A DNA stretch of 64,000 nucleotides, taken from Paenibacillus oenotherae. Its GTDB lineage: Bacteria; Bacillota; Bacilli; Paenibacillales; Paenibacillaceae. The notes under the pieces are model-generated. The model was not told the DNA's origin, did not search any database, and saw only the letters and a program-made list of their open reading frames with translations. The stretch's first letter is position 1; the number at the start of each line of letters is the position of its first letter. The position numbers and the translations under genes are program-made. The DNA is taken from the NCBI RefSeq assembly GCF_019443105.1, contig NZ_JAHZIJ010000001.1, forward strand, positions 806,001 through 870,000, read 5' to 3'. Below are positions 8,599-16,717 of the stretch, piece by piece.

Positions 8599-8724
8599 CA
8601 GTTTTTTTGCTAAAAATCGGAACAGAAGCCGCCGCGCAGGCAGAATGATCTTCCGATCGCTGTTATTCCCGGATTTGCTGATGATAGGGGCAAAAACACG
8701 CATTATTGAAGAAAGAGGTTAGGG

Positions 8725-8754
8725 TTGACACTCAAATAAAAGTGCTGCTATGAT
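8725..8754 (+). promoter_or_regulatory. Sigma-A promoter of the MFS gene
   Basis: TTGACA (8725-8730), an 18-base spacer and TATGAT (8749-8754) form a near-consensus promoter with a predicted start near 8761, about 30 bases before the MFS start. It is back to back with the sulfonate operon promoter, 130 bp away. Confidence 0.8.
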
Positions 8755-8790
8755 AAAACGCACAGTTATCCAATTGAATCAATCGGAATT

Positions 8791-10338
8791 ATGATGGATC
8801 GACCGGATTACCGGAGACATGCAGCAGCCTGGGACGAGGCAGCCATGTCTCTTTTTTTGATATCATCCATCAGGGGAGTGATCGCGCTGACTACAGCTGC
8901 AGTACACAAGGACGATCTCACACTGACGCATTACTGGCCTGTATTGTGCATTCTTATTGCCGGATCCTTCATCTCGATCTACAACATCTGCTCCATGAAC
9001 GTCAGCCTTCCGTCATTCATTCGTATCTTTCATTCCGATCTGGCGACCGTGCAATGGCTAATGACCGGATTCACGCTGACGACCGGCGTCATTACACCGC
9101 TCAGCGGCTATCTCGGCGACCGGTTCAGCAACAAGCATCTGTTCTTGTTCTCCATCGCCGGCCTGCTGATCAGCTCCATCCTATGCGCAATCTCGTGGAA
9201 TATCTATAGCTTAGTCTGCTTCCGGATGCTGCAGGGCTTATTCTGCGGCTTAATCCAGCCGGTCACGTTGACGATCATATTCCAGGTCGTTCCCCAGCAC
9301 AAAAGAACGATGGCTGTCAGCTTGTGGTCCGCTTCCACCATATTGGGACCAGCACTTGCGCCTACGATCAGCGGCTGGCTGATGGAGCACAACTGGCATT
9401 GGATGTTTCTCGTGCTTGTTCCCTTATGTCTGCTCACATTGTTCATGGGCTGGCGGGTCATTCCCTTTTACCGCACCCGTATTCCGGGCGCAATGGACGG
9501 ATTAGGGCTGGCATATGCCGTAGTCGGCAGCTTGTCCCTCTTATTCTTCCTTGGCAAGGTTCATGAGTGGGGATGGGCCTCTTGGCGCTCGCTCGGATTC
9601 CTTGCAGTCGGCATCGTGTCGCTGCTGCTGTTCATTCGGCAGGAGCTGCGCACGAAGGAGCCGCTGCTGCAGCTGCGGCTGTTTCGCAATCGCATCTTTA
9701 CCGCGAGCATCTCCGTATCTGCCGTGCTGCTCATCGTCGGGCTTTACTCCGGCATTTATTTCATCCCGCTCTATTTGCAGGAAATTCATCAAATGTCGCC
9801 TTTTCACGTCGGCCTGCTGCTGCTTTTGCCTTCGCTGACACTCGGCGTTGCGACCATCGCCTCCGGCTATTGGTATGAGCGGATCGGCCCGCTTCGTCTT
9901 GTGCTCGCCGGTGCTGTTCTGGTCGTGCTGGCCTCGTGGAAATTCAGCTTCCTGGAGCTGGATACAAGCTACTCCTATGTCGCGCTGTGGATGGCTGTCC
10001 GCTATATCGGGGTCGGCCTGTCGATGACGCCTGCCATGAATGCGGGCATGCGGGCGGTGCCCGCAGAGTTCTACAGCCACGCATCGGCGTTAATTAACTG
10101 GCTCAGGCAAATATTCGGAGCACTTGCGCTAGGGCTGTTCACCTCCATCTTCTACACACGCATGGATACGCACACAACCGCCCTGCAGCAATCAACTCCA
10201 TCCGAGAGCGTGCAGTGGATTCAATCGACCGCTTATACACTCAGCATCGACGATGCTTTTATGTTCGCAGCCATCTTCGCGGTGGCAGGGCTGCCTCTAG
10301 CCCTGCTTCTCAGAAGGAGTCTGACTTCGCCTTCTTGA
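8791..10338 (+). CDS. MFS multidrug exporter, DHA2 (14-TM) type
   Basis: A 515-residue major facilitator protein of the DHA2 drug:H+ antiporter type. The first membrane segment starts near residue 48, followed by the MFS loop motif GYLGDRFSNKHLFLF and motif C region (LWSASTILGPALAPTISGWL), with about 14 hydrophobic segments in all. This family exports drugs or other small toxic molecules. The start is uncertain: the ATG at 8791 lies at a natural distance from the promoter at 8725-8754, but the ATG at 8845 has a better ribosome site (GAGG). The gene is alone and divergent from the sulfonate operon. A hairpin-T-run terminator at 10419 inside repeat A follows it. Confidence 0.88.
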   Translation: MMDRPDYRRHAAAWDEAAMSLFLISSIRGVIALTTAAVHKDDLTLTHYWPVLCILIAGSFISIYNICSMNVSLPSFIRIFHSDLATVQWLMTGFTLTTGVITPLSGYLGDRFSNKHLFLFSIAGLLISSILCAISWNIYSLVCFRMLQGLFCGLIQPVTLTIIFQVVPQHKRTMAVSLWSASTILGPALAPTISGWLMEHNWHWMFLVLVPLCLLTLFMGWRVIPFYRTRIPGAMDGLGLAYAVVGSLSLLFFLGKVHEWGWASWRSLGFLAVGIVSLLLFIRQELRTKEPLLQLRLFRNRIFTASISVSAVLLIVGLYSGIYFIPLYLQEIHQMSPFHVGLLLLLPSLTLGVATIASGYWYERIGPLRLVLAGAVLVVLASWKFSFLELDTSYSYVALWMAVRYIGVGLSMTPAMNAGMRAVPAEFYSHASALINWLRQIFGALALGLFTSIFYTRMDTHTTALQQSTPSESVQWIQSTAYTLSIDDAFMFAAIFAVAGLPLALLLRRSLTSPS

Positions 10339-10374
10339 TGCTGGCCTCAACTGTTATGCTACGGTAGGGACGGT

Positions 10375-10897
10375 GCTGTCCAGAAAGTCCAATATCCAGT
10401 AAGTCCGTCCATGTGAGAAGATGCTTCCAAAACACTGAAAGGTGGGACTGGAAGTATCTTTTTTCATGATATAGGGGGACTCATAGCGGAGACTCTGGAA
10501 TCATCAAACCACTTTCTGAGCCCCCCTTCTCCAAGTGTTTTGAAGGTAGGGTGACGTCAGAAGCCTGCGAATAGGCATGAATTTCGGTAACAAGACGCCT
10601 AAATGGTAAAATTCCTGCGATCAGGCATGTATTTGAGGAGAAATCAGCCGTTAAGGGGAAATGAAGGTACAATACCTGCACTCTGGCAGGCATTGTACCT
10701 TCATGGGGTCAGAAAGGAGAAAAAAACTGCGGTTTCGCATGTTTTGCCTGCTCATCCTCGCTTGTCTCGGCGTTTGAATGACGGATCGACCTTTGGAGAG
10801 GAGTACGTCGTCATCAGTCTGATATCGCAGGCGCTCCACATCGTACAGCTTCTTAAAAGTAGGAACTGAGATTTCCGAAAAAGACTTTCTGGACAGC
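10375..10897. repeat. Dispersed intergenic repeat, copy A, with terminal inverted repeats
   Basis: A non-coding block bounded by a perfect 15-bp inverted repeat (GCTGTCCAGAAAGTC at 10375-10389, its complement at 10883-10897). It holds a terminator-like hairpin (10419-10464) and then CCTGC-based hairpins starting at 10564, 10614, 10675 and about 10727. The same order of parts recurs at 36487-37050 and, in part, at 40148-40560. It fills the gap between the MFS and malic enzyme genes. Short frames across it look like chance. Confidence 0.85.
10419..10464 (+). terminator. Intrinsic terminator after the MFS gene, inside repeat A
   Basis: AGATGCTTCCA pairs imperfectly with TGGAAGTATCT and is followed by a run of six T. 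The equivalent hairpin in repeat B (36537-36585) carries compensating changes and a T run, so this part of the repeat is conserved as a terminator. Confidence 0.75.
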
Positions 10898-11051
10898 CCC
10901 ATCCCTTGTTTTGGGATTAGTCGAGCCTGGCATACAAGCCCGTGAAAAGCAGACAGAACCAGGGGGCTAGGTCCTCGGCTATAATTTCCAATCAATGAGA
11001 GCTATAATAGGAGTTAGGCTGACTAACCAATAACAAGGGAGAGTACCGAAT

Positions 11052-12455
11052 ATGGCTAATTCCAGTATTATCGTACGACTTGAGCTTGATCATCAGCTAA
11101 TTACCTTCGGTGATGTCGCTGCTGCTATAAGCAAGGCGGGAGGCGATATTACCTCCATCGATGTCATTCGACCAGGCAAAGACACCTCTATCCGCGATAT
11201 TACCATTGATGTTGCAGACACCGTAGAGAGTGAACTGGTCGCTACACTAAAGCAGCAAGACGGCATTAAGCTTATCAACGTCTCCGACCGAACCTTCCTG
11301 CTCCATCTGGGCGGGAAAATAACGACCCAACCGAAGATCCCCATCCAGAATCGGGATGATCTCTCCAAGGTGTACACGCCAGGGGTCGCTAAAGTATGCA
11401 CCTCCATTGCCGAAGATACGAACAAAGCCTACTCATTGACCATTAAGCGCAACACAGTCGCTGTCGTATCGGACGGCACCGCTGTGCTTGGCCTCGGCGA
11501 TATCGGCCCACATGCCGCAGCGCCCGTTATGGAAGGAAAAGCGATGCTGTTCAAGCAGCTTGCCGGGGTTGATGCCTTCCCCATCTGTCTGGACACGAAG
11601 GATACCGAAGAGATTATACGTACAATCAAAGCGATCAGCCCCATATTCGGGGGCATTAATCTGGAAGACATCAGCTCCCCGCGCTGCTTCGAGATTGAGA
11701 AGCGGCTTGAGCAGGAGCTGGACATCCCTGTCTTCCATGATGACCAGCACGGAACTGCTATCGTCGTTATCGCGGGATTGCTGAATGCTCTCAAGGTCGT
11801 CAACAAGCGGATCGACCAGATCCGTGTCGTCGTGAACGGCATTGGCGCGGCAGGCGTATCCATCTGCAAAATGCTGCTGGCTGCCGGAGTGAAGCAGCTC
11901 GTCCCTGTGGATCGCGACGGCGCTATTGTATTCGGCGGCAAGTACGAATACCCGATGTGGCAATGGCTGGCGGAGCAGCCACAGGTTGAAGCGGCCTCCG
12001 GCTTGCTTGGCGACGTCATCCATGATGCCGATGTATTCATCGGCGTATCGCGCGGCGGCGTACTTTCTGTCGAAGCCGTGCAATCCATGGGCCCGGATCG
12101 GATCGTGTTCGCGATGGCCAATCCAACGCCCGAGATCGATCCCGAGCTGGCGCAGCCCCATGTCCGGGTGCTGGCAACGGGGAGAAGCGACTATCCCAAC
12201 CAGATCAATAACGTCCTCGTATTCCCCGGCTTGTTCCGCGGCTGCCTGGACTGCCGTGCACAACTGATCAACGAGCCGATGAAGCTCGCAACCGCACGCG
12301 CAATTGCATCCGTCGTCTCCGAGAGCGAGCTGAACGAGCATTACATTATTCCCAGCCTGTTCAACGAGAATGTCGTCAACAAGGTGCGGCACGCTGTTAT
12401 CGAGACCGCTATACTTACGGGCGTAGCGCGGCGTATTCCGCGTGATTTTAGGTAG
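11052..12455 (+). CDS. NAD(P)-dependent malic enzyme with N-terminal ACT-like domain
   Basis: A 467-residue malic enzyme that oxidatively decarboxylates malate to pyruvate and CO2 in the cytoplasm. Residues about 5-80 form an ACT-like regulatory domain. The catalytic part shows VYTPGVAKVC with the catalytic tyrosine, the DGTAVLGLGDIG motif, the lysine region EGKAMLFKQLAGVDAFPIC, the metal-binding segment LEDISSPRCFEIE plus FHDDQHGTAIV, and the nucleotide-binding motif VNGIGAAGVS. Start supported by GGGAG upstream. It is flanked by repeat A and by its own terminator at 12500, so it is probably a single-gene unit. Bacillus paralogues such as MalS, MaeA and YtsJ cannot be told apart by eye, so no symbol is given. 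Confidence 0.93.
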   Translation: MANSSIIVRLELDHQLITFGDVAAAISKAGGDITSIDVIRPGKDTSIRDITIDVADTVESELVATLKQQDGIKLINVSDRTFLLHLGGKITTQPKIPIQNRDDLSKVYTPGVAKVCTSIAEDTNKAYSLTIKRNTVAVVSDGTAVLGLGDIGPHAAAPVMEGKAMLFKQLAGVDAFPICLDTKDTEEIIRTIKAISPIFGGINLEDISSPRCFEIEKRLEQELDIPVFHDDQHGTAIVVIAGLLNALKVVNKRIDQIRVVVNGIGAAGVSICKMLLAAGVKQLVPVDRDGAIVFGGKYEYPMWQWLAEQPQVEAASGLLGDVIHDADVFIGVSRGGVLSVEAVQSMGPDRIVFAMANPTPEIDPELAQPHVRVLATGRSDYPNQINNVLVFPGLFRGCLDCRAQLINEPMKLATARAIASVVSESELNEHYIIPSLFNENVVNKVRHAVIETAILTGVARRIPRDFR

Positions 12456-12499
12456 TGTTGAGCAAGCGGGTTAGCGGCTTGACCTTTTAGCTATAGATG

Positions 12500-12538
12500 A
12501 GCCTGACGGGATGTGTTGTAATCCGTCAGGCTTATTTT
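12500..12538 (+). terminator. Intrinsic terminator after malic enzyme
   Basis: GCCTGACGG pairs perfectly with CCGTCAGGC and is followed by TTATTTT. Confidence 0.85.
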
Positions 12539-12735
12539 GCGCTGCGCGCTTTTGGATAATAGTGCCGGGTTCAAATTGATTTGTAGTTTGGAAGATGCTG
12601 ACGGGGAGCATGGCGTTCGTTGCGTTATCAAATGTGAAGAGTTTCCTGCATGCAGTCCGCATGCGACTATCACTTGACAGCCTCATCTGCTACTAACGGT
12701 TCTTTGCACATTATTCAGGAATAAAATGTTAATTC

Positions 12736-12760
12736 ACAGCTGAAAAACAGCTGTTTTTTT
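12736..12760 (+). terminator. Small hairpin with T run upstream of the prepilin pair
   Basis: ACAGCTG pairs with CAGCTGT and is followed by a run of T. No gene lies between this and the terminator at 12500. It may insulate the prepilin genes, whose probable -10 (TATAAT) is at 12804-12809. The rest of 12539-12845 shows no gene. Confidence 0.6.
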
Positions 12761-12845
12761 GAATCTCTTCATTTAAAATCAACCTATTTCCGGCTAGATG
12801 CGGTATAATCAAGATATGTATTATTTTACATTGGAGGCGCATACA

Positions 12846-13247
12846 ATGGCTCAAAATCTGCTACGGAATGAAAGAGGAACAACCCTGATCCAGGCACTCG
12901 GAGCAGTTGTTATTTTAACAGCTATTGTTTTGTCTTTCGTTGGTATCGCCCAATTCACAGCGGCATCCAACAAAGATACCGATAATCGTAATAAGGCCTT
13001 GTTTATAGCTGAGGAAATGATCAATAACTATAGATCCGGTACAACATACGTGATAGGAACAGAAACACCAACGTCAGAGGCCGGGTTTAATTATATCATT
13101 AATAGAGTGGCTCTCCCTGCAGCTAATACTTCTATCACCCTTCCAGCCATTGCATCGCGATATCAAGTATCACTGCAGGCATTAATAAGAAGTGGGACAT
13201 CAACGAGCCCAAATCTAGTTTCGGTGACAGTATCATGGGGAGGATAA
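12846..13247 (+). CDS. Type IV prepilin-like protein
   Basis: A 133-residue minor-pilin-like protein. The class III leader is short and charged (MAQNLLRNERG), with the prepilin peptidase site after Gly11, then the hydrophobic helix TTLIQALGAVVILTAIVLSF. The canonical Glu at position +5 is Gln here. The ATG at 12846 is chosen because TTGGAGG lies eight bases upstream; an earlier ATG at 12798 lies within the promoter region. It is followed after 4 bp by a second prepilin gene and faces the large pil operon tail to tail. It is probably processed by the prepilin peptidase encoded at 17872 and built into the pilus or its tip; that role is inferred. Confidence 0.8.
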   Translation: MAQNLLRNERGTTLIQALGAVVILTAIVLSFVGIAQFTAASNKDTDNRNKALFIAEEMINNYRSGTTYVIGTETPTSEAGFNYIINRVALPAANTSITLPAIASRYQVSLQALIRSGTSTSPNLVSVTVSWGG

Positions 13248-13251
13248 TCAG

Positions 13252-13878
13252 ATGCCAATACATATGAATAATGACCGTGGATTAACATTAATCGAAGTAT
13301 TGGGAAGTATAGCCATTACCGTTATTGTCCTCAGTACAGCAATTGCCCTATTTATGGGAATAACTGATCTTTCTTATTCAAGAGGGGATGGGCGCAATGC
13401 TCAGAAAGATGCTACATATGCGCTATCCCAGATATCAGCACGTCTCCAAGACAGCAACAGTGTATATAAGCCAAATAATAATAATGAACTACGTTTTTCA
13501 ACGTTTGCGAATGGTCTTAAATCTTATAAAGCAATTTATTATTCAGCAGCCACACAAGAACTGTGGTTGTATGATTTCAATGCGGGATCTTCAACAGAAT
13601 CATTTTGTAACACTACAGCTGGAGCCGATATTAGTTTTTTATCGAACTCGGGTTTTTATATTAATGGGTTTAAATTAGCCGATAACGTCGTGGTTGCCCC
13701 TTCCTATACCTACACAGCAAGCGGAGTAACGCAACCTATTATAGGTTCCTATGGTTCCAACCAACGAATTAATATTACCATTACATCCCAACCTAGTACA
13801 AAAACAACAACTAGTGGCGGCAAGCATACCCCCGGAAGTTTCCAGGTCAGGACTAGTGTTAAACTCTATAAGTACTAA
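13252..13878 (+). CDS. Type IV prepilin-like protein (PilW/ComGF-like)
   Basis: A 208-residue prepilin with leader MPIHMNNDRG, cleavage expected after Gly10, and mature N-terminus LTLIEVLGSIAITVIVLS with the canonical Glu+5. The rest is a Ser/Asn/Thr-rich globular part like that of minor pilins of the PilW group. GGGGAGG lies eight bases before the ATG, within the 3-prime end of the preceding prepilin gene, so the two are co-translated. It ends at a very strong hairpin shared with the convergent pilus gene. Confidence 0.8.
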   Translation: MPIHMNNDRGLTLIEVLGSIAITVIVLSTAIALFMGITDLSYSRGDGRNAQKDATYALSQISARLQDSNSVYKPNNNNELRFSTFANGLKSYKAIYYSAATQELWLYDFNAGSSTESFCNTTAGADISFLSNSGFYINGFKLADNVVVAPSYTYTASGVTQPIIGSYGSNQRINITITSQPSTKTTTSGGKHTPGSFQVRTSVKLYKY

Positions 13879-13909
13879 GAAAGGAACCGCGATAGGCGGT
13901 TCCTTTCTT
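13877..13909. terminator. Bidirectional terminator between convergent pilus genes
   Basis: A stem of 14 pairs, AAGAAAGGAACCGC with its complement ending in TTCCTTTCTT, closes a four-base loop (GATA). A- and T-rich arms allow use in both directions. Confidence 0.9.
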
Positions 13910-13922
13910 ATATGTTGAGATA

Positions 13923-15341
13923 CTACTTCCTTCCATAATCATACTTGATCCCCCCGTTACAACCCGAAAATATATTTACCCCTCCGTTACCGCACTGAAG
14001 AGCAGTTGATGTCCCCGCCGGGCTGAAGGAGTTGCTTGGTGGGTCATTATTGAAATCAATCTTATCCGCAGCTACAATTAAGCCGGATACATTTAGTTTG
14101 AAAGCTCCAGCACCAGATGCTTTAATATCATGTTTGATAAAGAGATCGCGCGCAGTAATATCCGTCGACTTATCATTTATCATATCCATTCTGCTAGCGG
14201 TAATGAATTTACTCACTGTTAATTTTGAATATCCTTTTACTTCAAAAGCATTAGCAACAAATATTGACTCTGCTTTTATTTCCGATTCAATACCGTGTAA
14301 TGCATCGCTAACTACAAAAACATCACCGACGTATAATCTTTTACCAACTATCAATTTATCGCCATCTTTGTGTACATTTAAATGACCTGCCGCGTACATA
14401 TTACCATCTACTTCAATATAACCTGGCCCATCATTATTTGTTCTAACAATCCCTTCTACATATAGATCCCCAGTAACATGGAGCTTTGCCCTCTTTTTGT
14501 TAAATTCAAGTGGACCCGCTACATATAAATTTCCATTTATTGTTAACGTTATGTCATCTGCATCGAAATTGATACTGTTAGCTTTAACAAACCCCGCACC
14601 TGATGGATAACTCACAGTTGAAACTATAGTCCCATTATTAATAAAATGCGTCTCAGACTTAGCCTTAAAATTCGTTATTTCTTGATTAATCTTTGCACGT
14701 TCTGCGGCTCTAAAAACTTCAATTGCACCTGAAGCACCACCGATACCCACGTGATCAAAGTTTTTCAAGCTGGGAGCATCCAGCAATTCTTTTGTTAATA
14801 TATAGGATTTATTGGGATCAGTATCCAGAGACACATTGACTGGCGCATCTGGATTGATAACAAGACTTGATTTGGTCCCCTTAATTAAATAACGATATTC
14901 TTTTACCACTGACTTACCACTACTCGCCCTTATGACCACTGTGACCCCAGGAGCGGGTGACACAAAATCAACTTCGGTTAAACTTGAGACATTCGTTACA
15001 AGTACATTATTTATGTAAGCCTGTTGCTCCAATCTCGCTACTTTACCATTAGGCAGAGTAATAGATTTTGTCCCCCAACCTTTATAATTATGAATCGATG
15101 CCTGTATCGTTCCACCGCTGTCGATATGCGTAAGAAACTCCTCCATTGCACTCGAAGCCAACGTATGGACTAGAATATTATCTTCATTTCTTGTACTGGA
15201 TAACTTCTCAGTAGATACGTTCATCAATATCAGTGGAGTAACAACCATTAGCACAATGAGAATTAACAAGCAGTATAGTAGAACACTGCCCTCTTCATTC
15301 GCCACTAGCCCTCGGAAGAATTTCTTTCTATTATCTAGCAT
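13923..15341 (-). CDS. Prepilin-like N-terminus fused to a bactofilin-like beta-helix
   Basis: A 472-residue protein of unknown function at the end of the pil operon. The N-terminus reads like a class III leader (VANEEG) followed by a long hydrophobic helix (SVLLYCLLILIVLMVVTPLI), but the position usually holding Glu+5 is Tyr. Residues from about 255 onward contain repeated short strands such as LTINGNLYVAGPLEF, LHVTGDLYVEGIV and IEVDGNMYAAGHLNV, the pattern of bactofilin or polymer-forming beta-helices. It could be a pilus-associated PilX-like subunit or a cell-envelope scaffold. AGGAAGTG precedes the ATG. It is about 100 bp downstream of pilO and ends at the bidirectional terminator. Confidence 0.72.
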   Translation of the reverse strand: MLDNRKKFFRGLVANEEGSVLLYCLLILIVLMVVTPLILMNVSTEKLSSTRNEDNILVHTLASSAMEEFLTHIDSGGTIQASIHNYKGWGTKSITLPNGKVARLEQQAYINNVLVTNVSSLTEVDFVSPAPGVTVVIRASSGKSVVKEYRYLIKGTKSSLVINPDAPVNVSLDTDPNKSYILTKELLDAPSLKNFDHVGIGGASGAIEVFRAAERAKINQEITNFKAKSETHFINNGTIVSTVSYPSGAGFVKANSINFDADDITLTINGNLYVAGPLEFNKKRAKLHVTGDLYVEGIVRTNNDGPGYIEVDGNMYAAGHLNVHKDGDKLIVGKRLYVGDVFVVSDALHGIESEIKAESIFVANAFEVKGYSKLTVSKFITASRMDMINDKSTDITARDLFIKHDIKASGAGAFKLNVSGLIVAADKIDFNNDPPSNSFSPAGTSTALQCGNGGVNIFSGCNGGIKYDYGRK

Positions 15342-15442
15342 TAAATTTCACTTCCTTAATACAAGGATCGAACACCTTGGAAAGACAGCATTCTATCTCA
15401 GTTTACTGTCAAATCTCACTAATCTTAGTATTCATCATCGAT

Positions 15443-16132
15443 TTAATTCTCTTTTGATTGAGTATTTGGTGCAAGCACTTCGGCGTATCCAGGCGCCCAA
15501 TAATGATTCATGTTTATAGACATTTCCGATGGTTCGTCTGTATTAACCTTTATTGAAACCTCATTAATAATTGTTAAACGTTCTAGATCCAACAAGGATT
15601 CCAAATAACTTTTAAGTTGCTCCGGTTCGCCTTGAATGGTAAGTTGCAAGTCTTGACTCATTACTTTTGGTGTTGGGTTTGCTGGAATAACGTCAGTACT
15701 GCTTGCATCCGTTTGTGTTGATGTTTCTGAAGACGAGGCATTTGGTTCAGATTGCGTTGCAGCAGGCTCGCTTAATTTAATTTCAGATGGTTCATCTACA
15801 TTTATATTTAAAATCGTTGCTCCACTCTTTTTTTCCGCCTCTGTCAAATTAGTTAAATAATGAGTTGCCTCAGCATGTACCGGCACTCGAGTGAGCAATT
15901 TGTCAATATCAGCTTGTTTTATTACACGAGCTTCCTTTTGTTGTTCCAACGTATTAATCCTTCTTTCAAGACGCGCCCGCTCCAACTCATATTCTTCGAC
16001 GACCTTAGCCTTTGAGTTATAGACGAAATAAATAACAACGTTCAAACCAATGCCACCAATAAGAGAGAAAATCAAAAGAATGATAGGCAGCTTTAACGTA
16101 TTCCGTCCTAATACTACGTTTGATGAGTTCAT
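15443..16132 (-). CDS. pilO: Type IV pilus assembly protein, PilO-like
   Basis: A 229-residue bitopic membrane protein with one N-terminal segment (PIILLIFSLIGGIGLNVVIYF), then a coiled coil (VVEEYELERARLERRINTLE), a Ser/Thr-rich linker near residues 120-150 and a C-terminal domain with the PilO-type fragment QDLQLTIQGEPEQLKSYLES. PilO dimerises with PilN in the alignment complex that joins the pilus motor to the wall-side machinery. TAGGGAG precedes the ATG. It begins 9 bp after pilN, which supports co-translation. Length and order M-N-O fit the family. Confidence 0.82.
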   Translation of the reverse strand: MNSSNVVLGRNTLKLPIILLIFSLIGGIGLNVVIYFVYNSKAKVVEEYELERARLERRINTLEQQKEARVIKQADIDKLLTRVPVHAEATHYLTNLTEAEKKSGATILNINVDEPSEIKLSEPAATQSEPNASSSETSTQTDASSTDVIPANPTPKVMSQDLQLTIQGEPEQLKSYLESLLDLERLTIINEVSIKVNTDEPSEMSINMNHYWAPGYAEVLAPNTQSKEN

Positions 16133-16141
16133 TGGCGCTCC

Positions 16142-16717
16142 CTACTTTTCATTTGAGTGAAATACAATACTAATATTGACAGTATGTTTAATACTAAGCT
16201 CAAAACCTCTGTCATAAGCAGACGAATTTAATTGTTCACCCTTTCTTGATATCGAAGTTAGCTTGACATCATCAATCATCGGCTCCTGTTCCAACTGATC
16301 CATATAATGAATAACTTCGCTCATTCGGTTGAATTGGTAGCTAACCTCTAATAAATTATTGTTCTTTCCAGAGATATCGATATACTTTGCCTCTGCGGGC
16401 AAATAAAATTCAACACGGTCAATAATAAGCTTCCAATCCGTTTGTAAAGCTTCTAACTCATCAACTGACTTACTAAGCTCTTCATAACTAGCAGTCACAG
16501 GATTGACCTGCAGCCTCTTAGACATTACTTGCACGCGATTATCCATATCTGCTATTTCTGCCTTTAAAGAAGATTCATTAATCGAATCCGTTATATAACC
16601 TATAAGCATAACCGCAAAAGGAATTAAGATTGCCATAATCAATACCGTAAATAGCTGCCTAAAATATTGCTTCAGAAATGGCTTTCGGGGCAACAGATTG
16701 AGATTAAGATTATTCAT
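16142..16717 (-). CDS. pilN: Type IV pilus assembly protein, PilN-like
   Basis: A 191-residue bitopic protein. The N-terminal MNNLNLNLLPRKPF is the classic PilN cytoplasmic tail (NLLP) that docks into PilM. One transmembrane segment (LFTVLIMAILIPFAVMLIGY) is followed by a coiled coil and a small ferredoxin-like domain (YMDQLEQEPMIDDVKLTSIS). Its ATG overlaps the pilM stop by 4 bases (ATGA), so it is translationally coupled to its binding partner. Well supported by motif and gene order. Confidence 0.86.
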   Translation of the reverse strand: MNNLNLNLLPRKPFLKQYFRQLFTVLIMAILIPFAVMLIGYITDSINESSLKAEIADMDNRVQVMSKRLQVNPVTASYEELSKSVDELEALQTDWKLIIDRVEFYLPAEAKYIDISGKNNNLLEVSYQFNRMSEVIHYMDQLEQEPMIDDVKLTSISRKGEQLNSSAYDRGFELSIKHTVNISIVFHSNEK

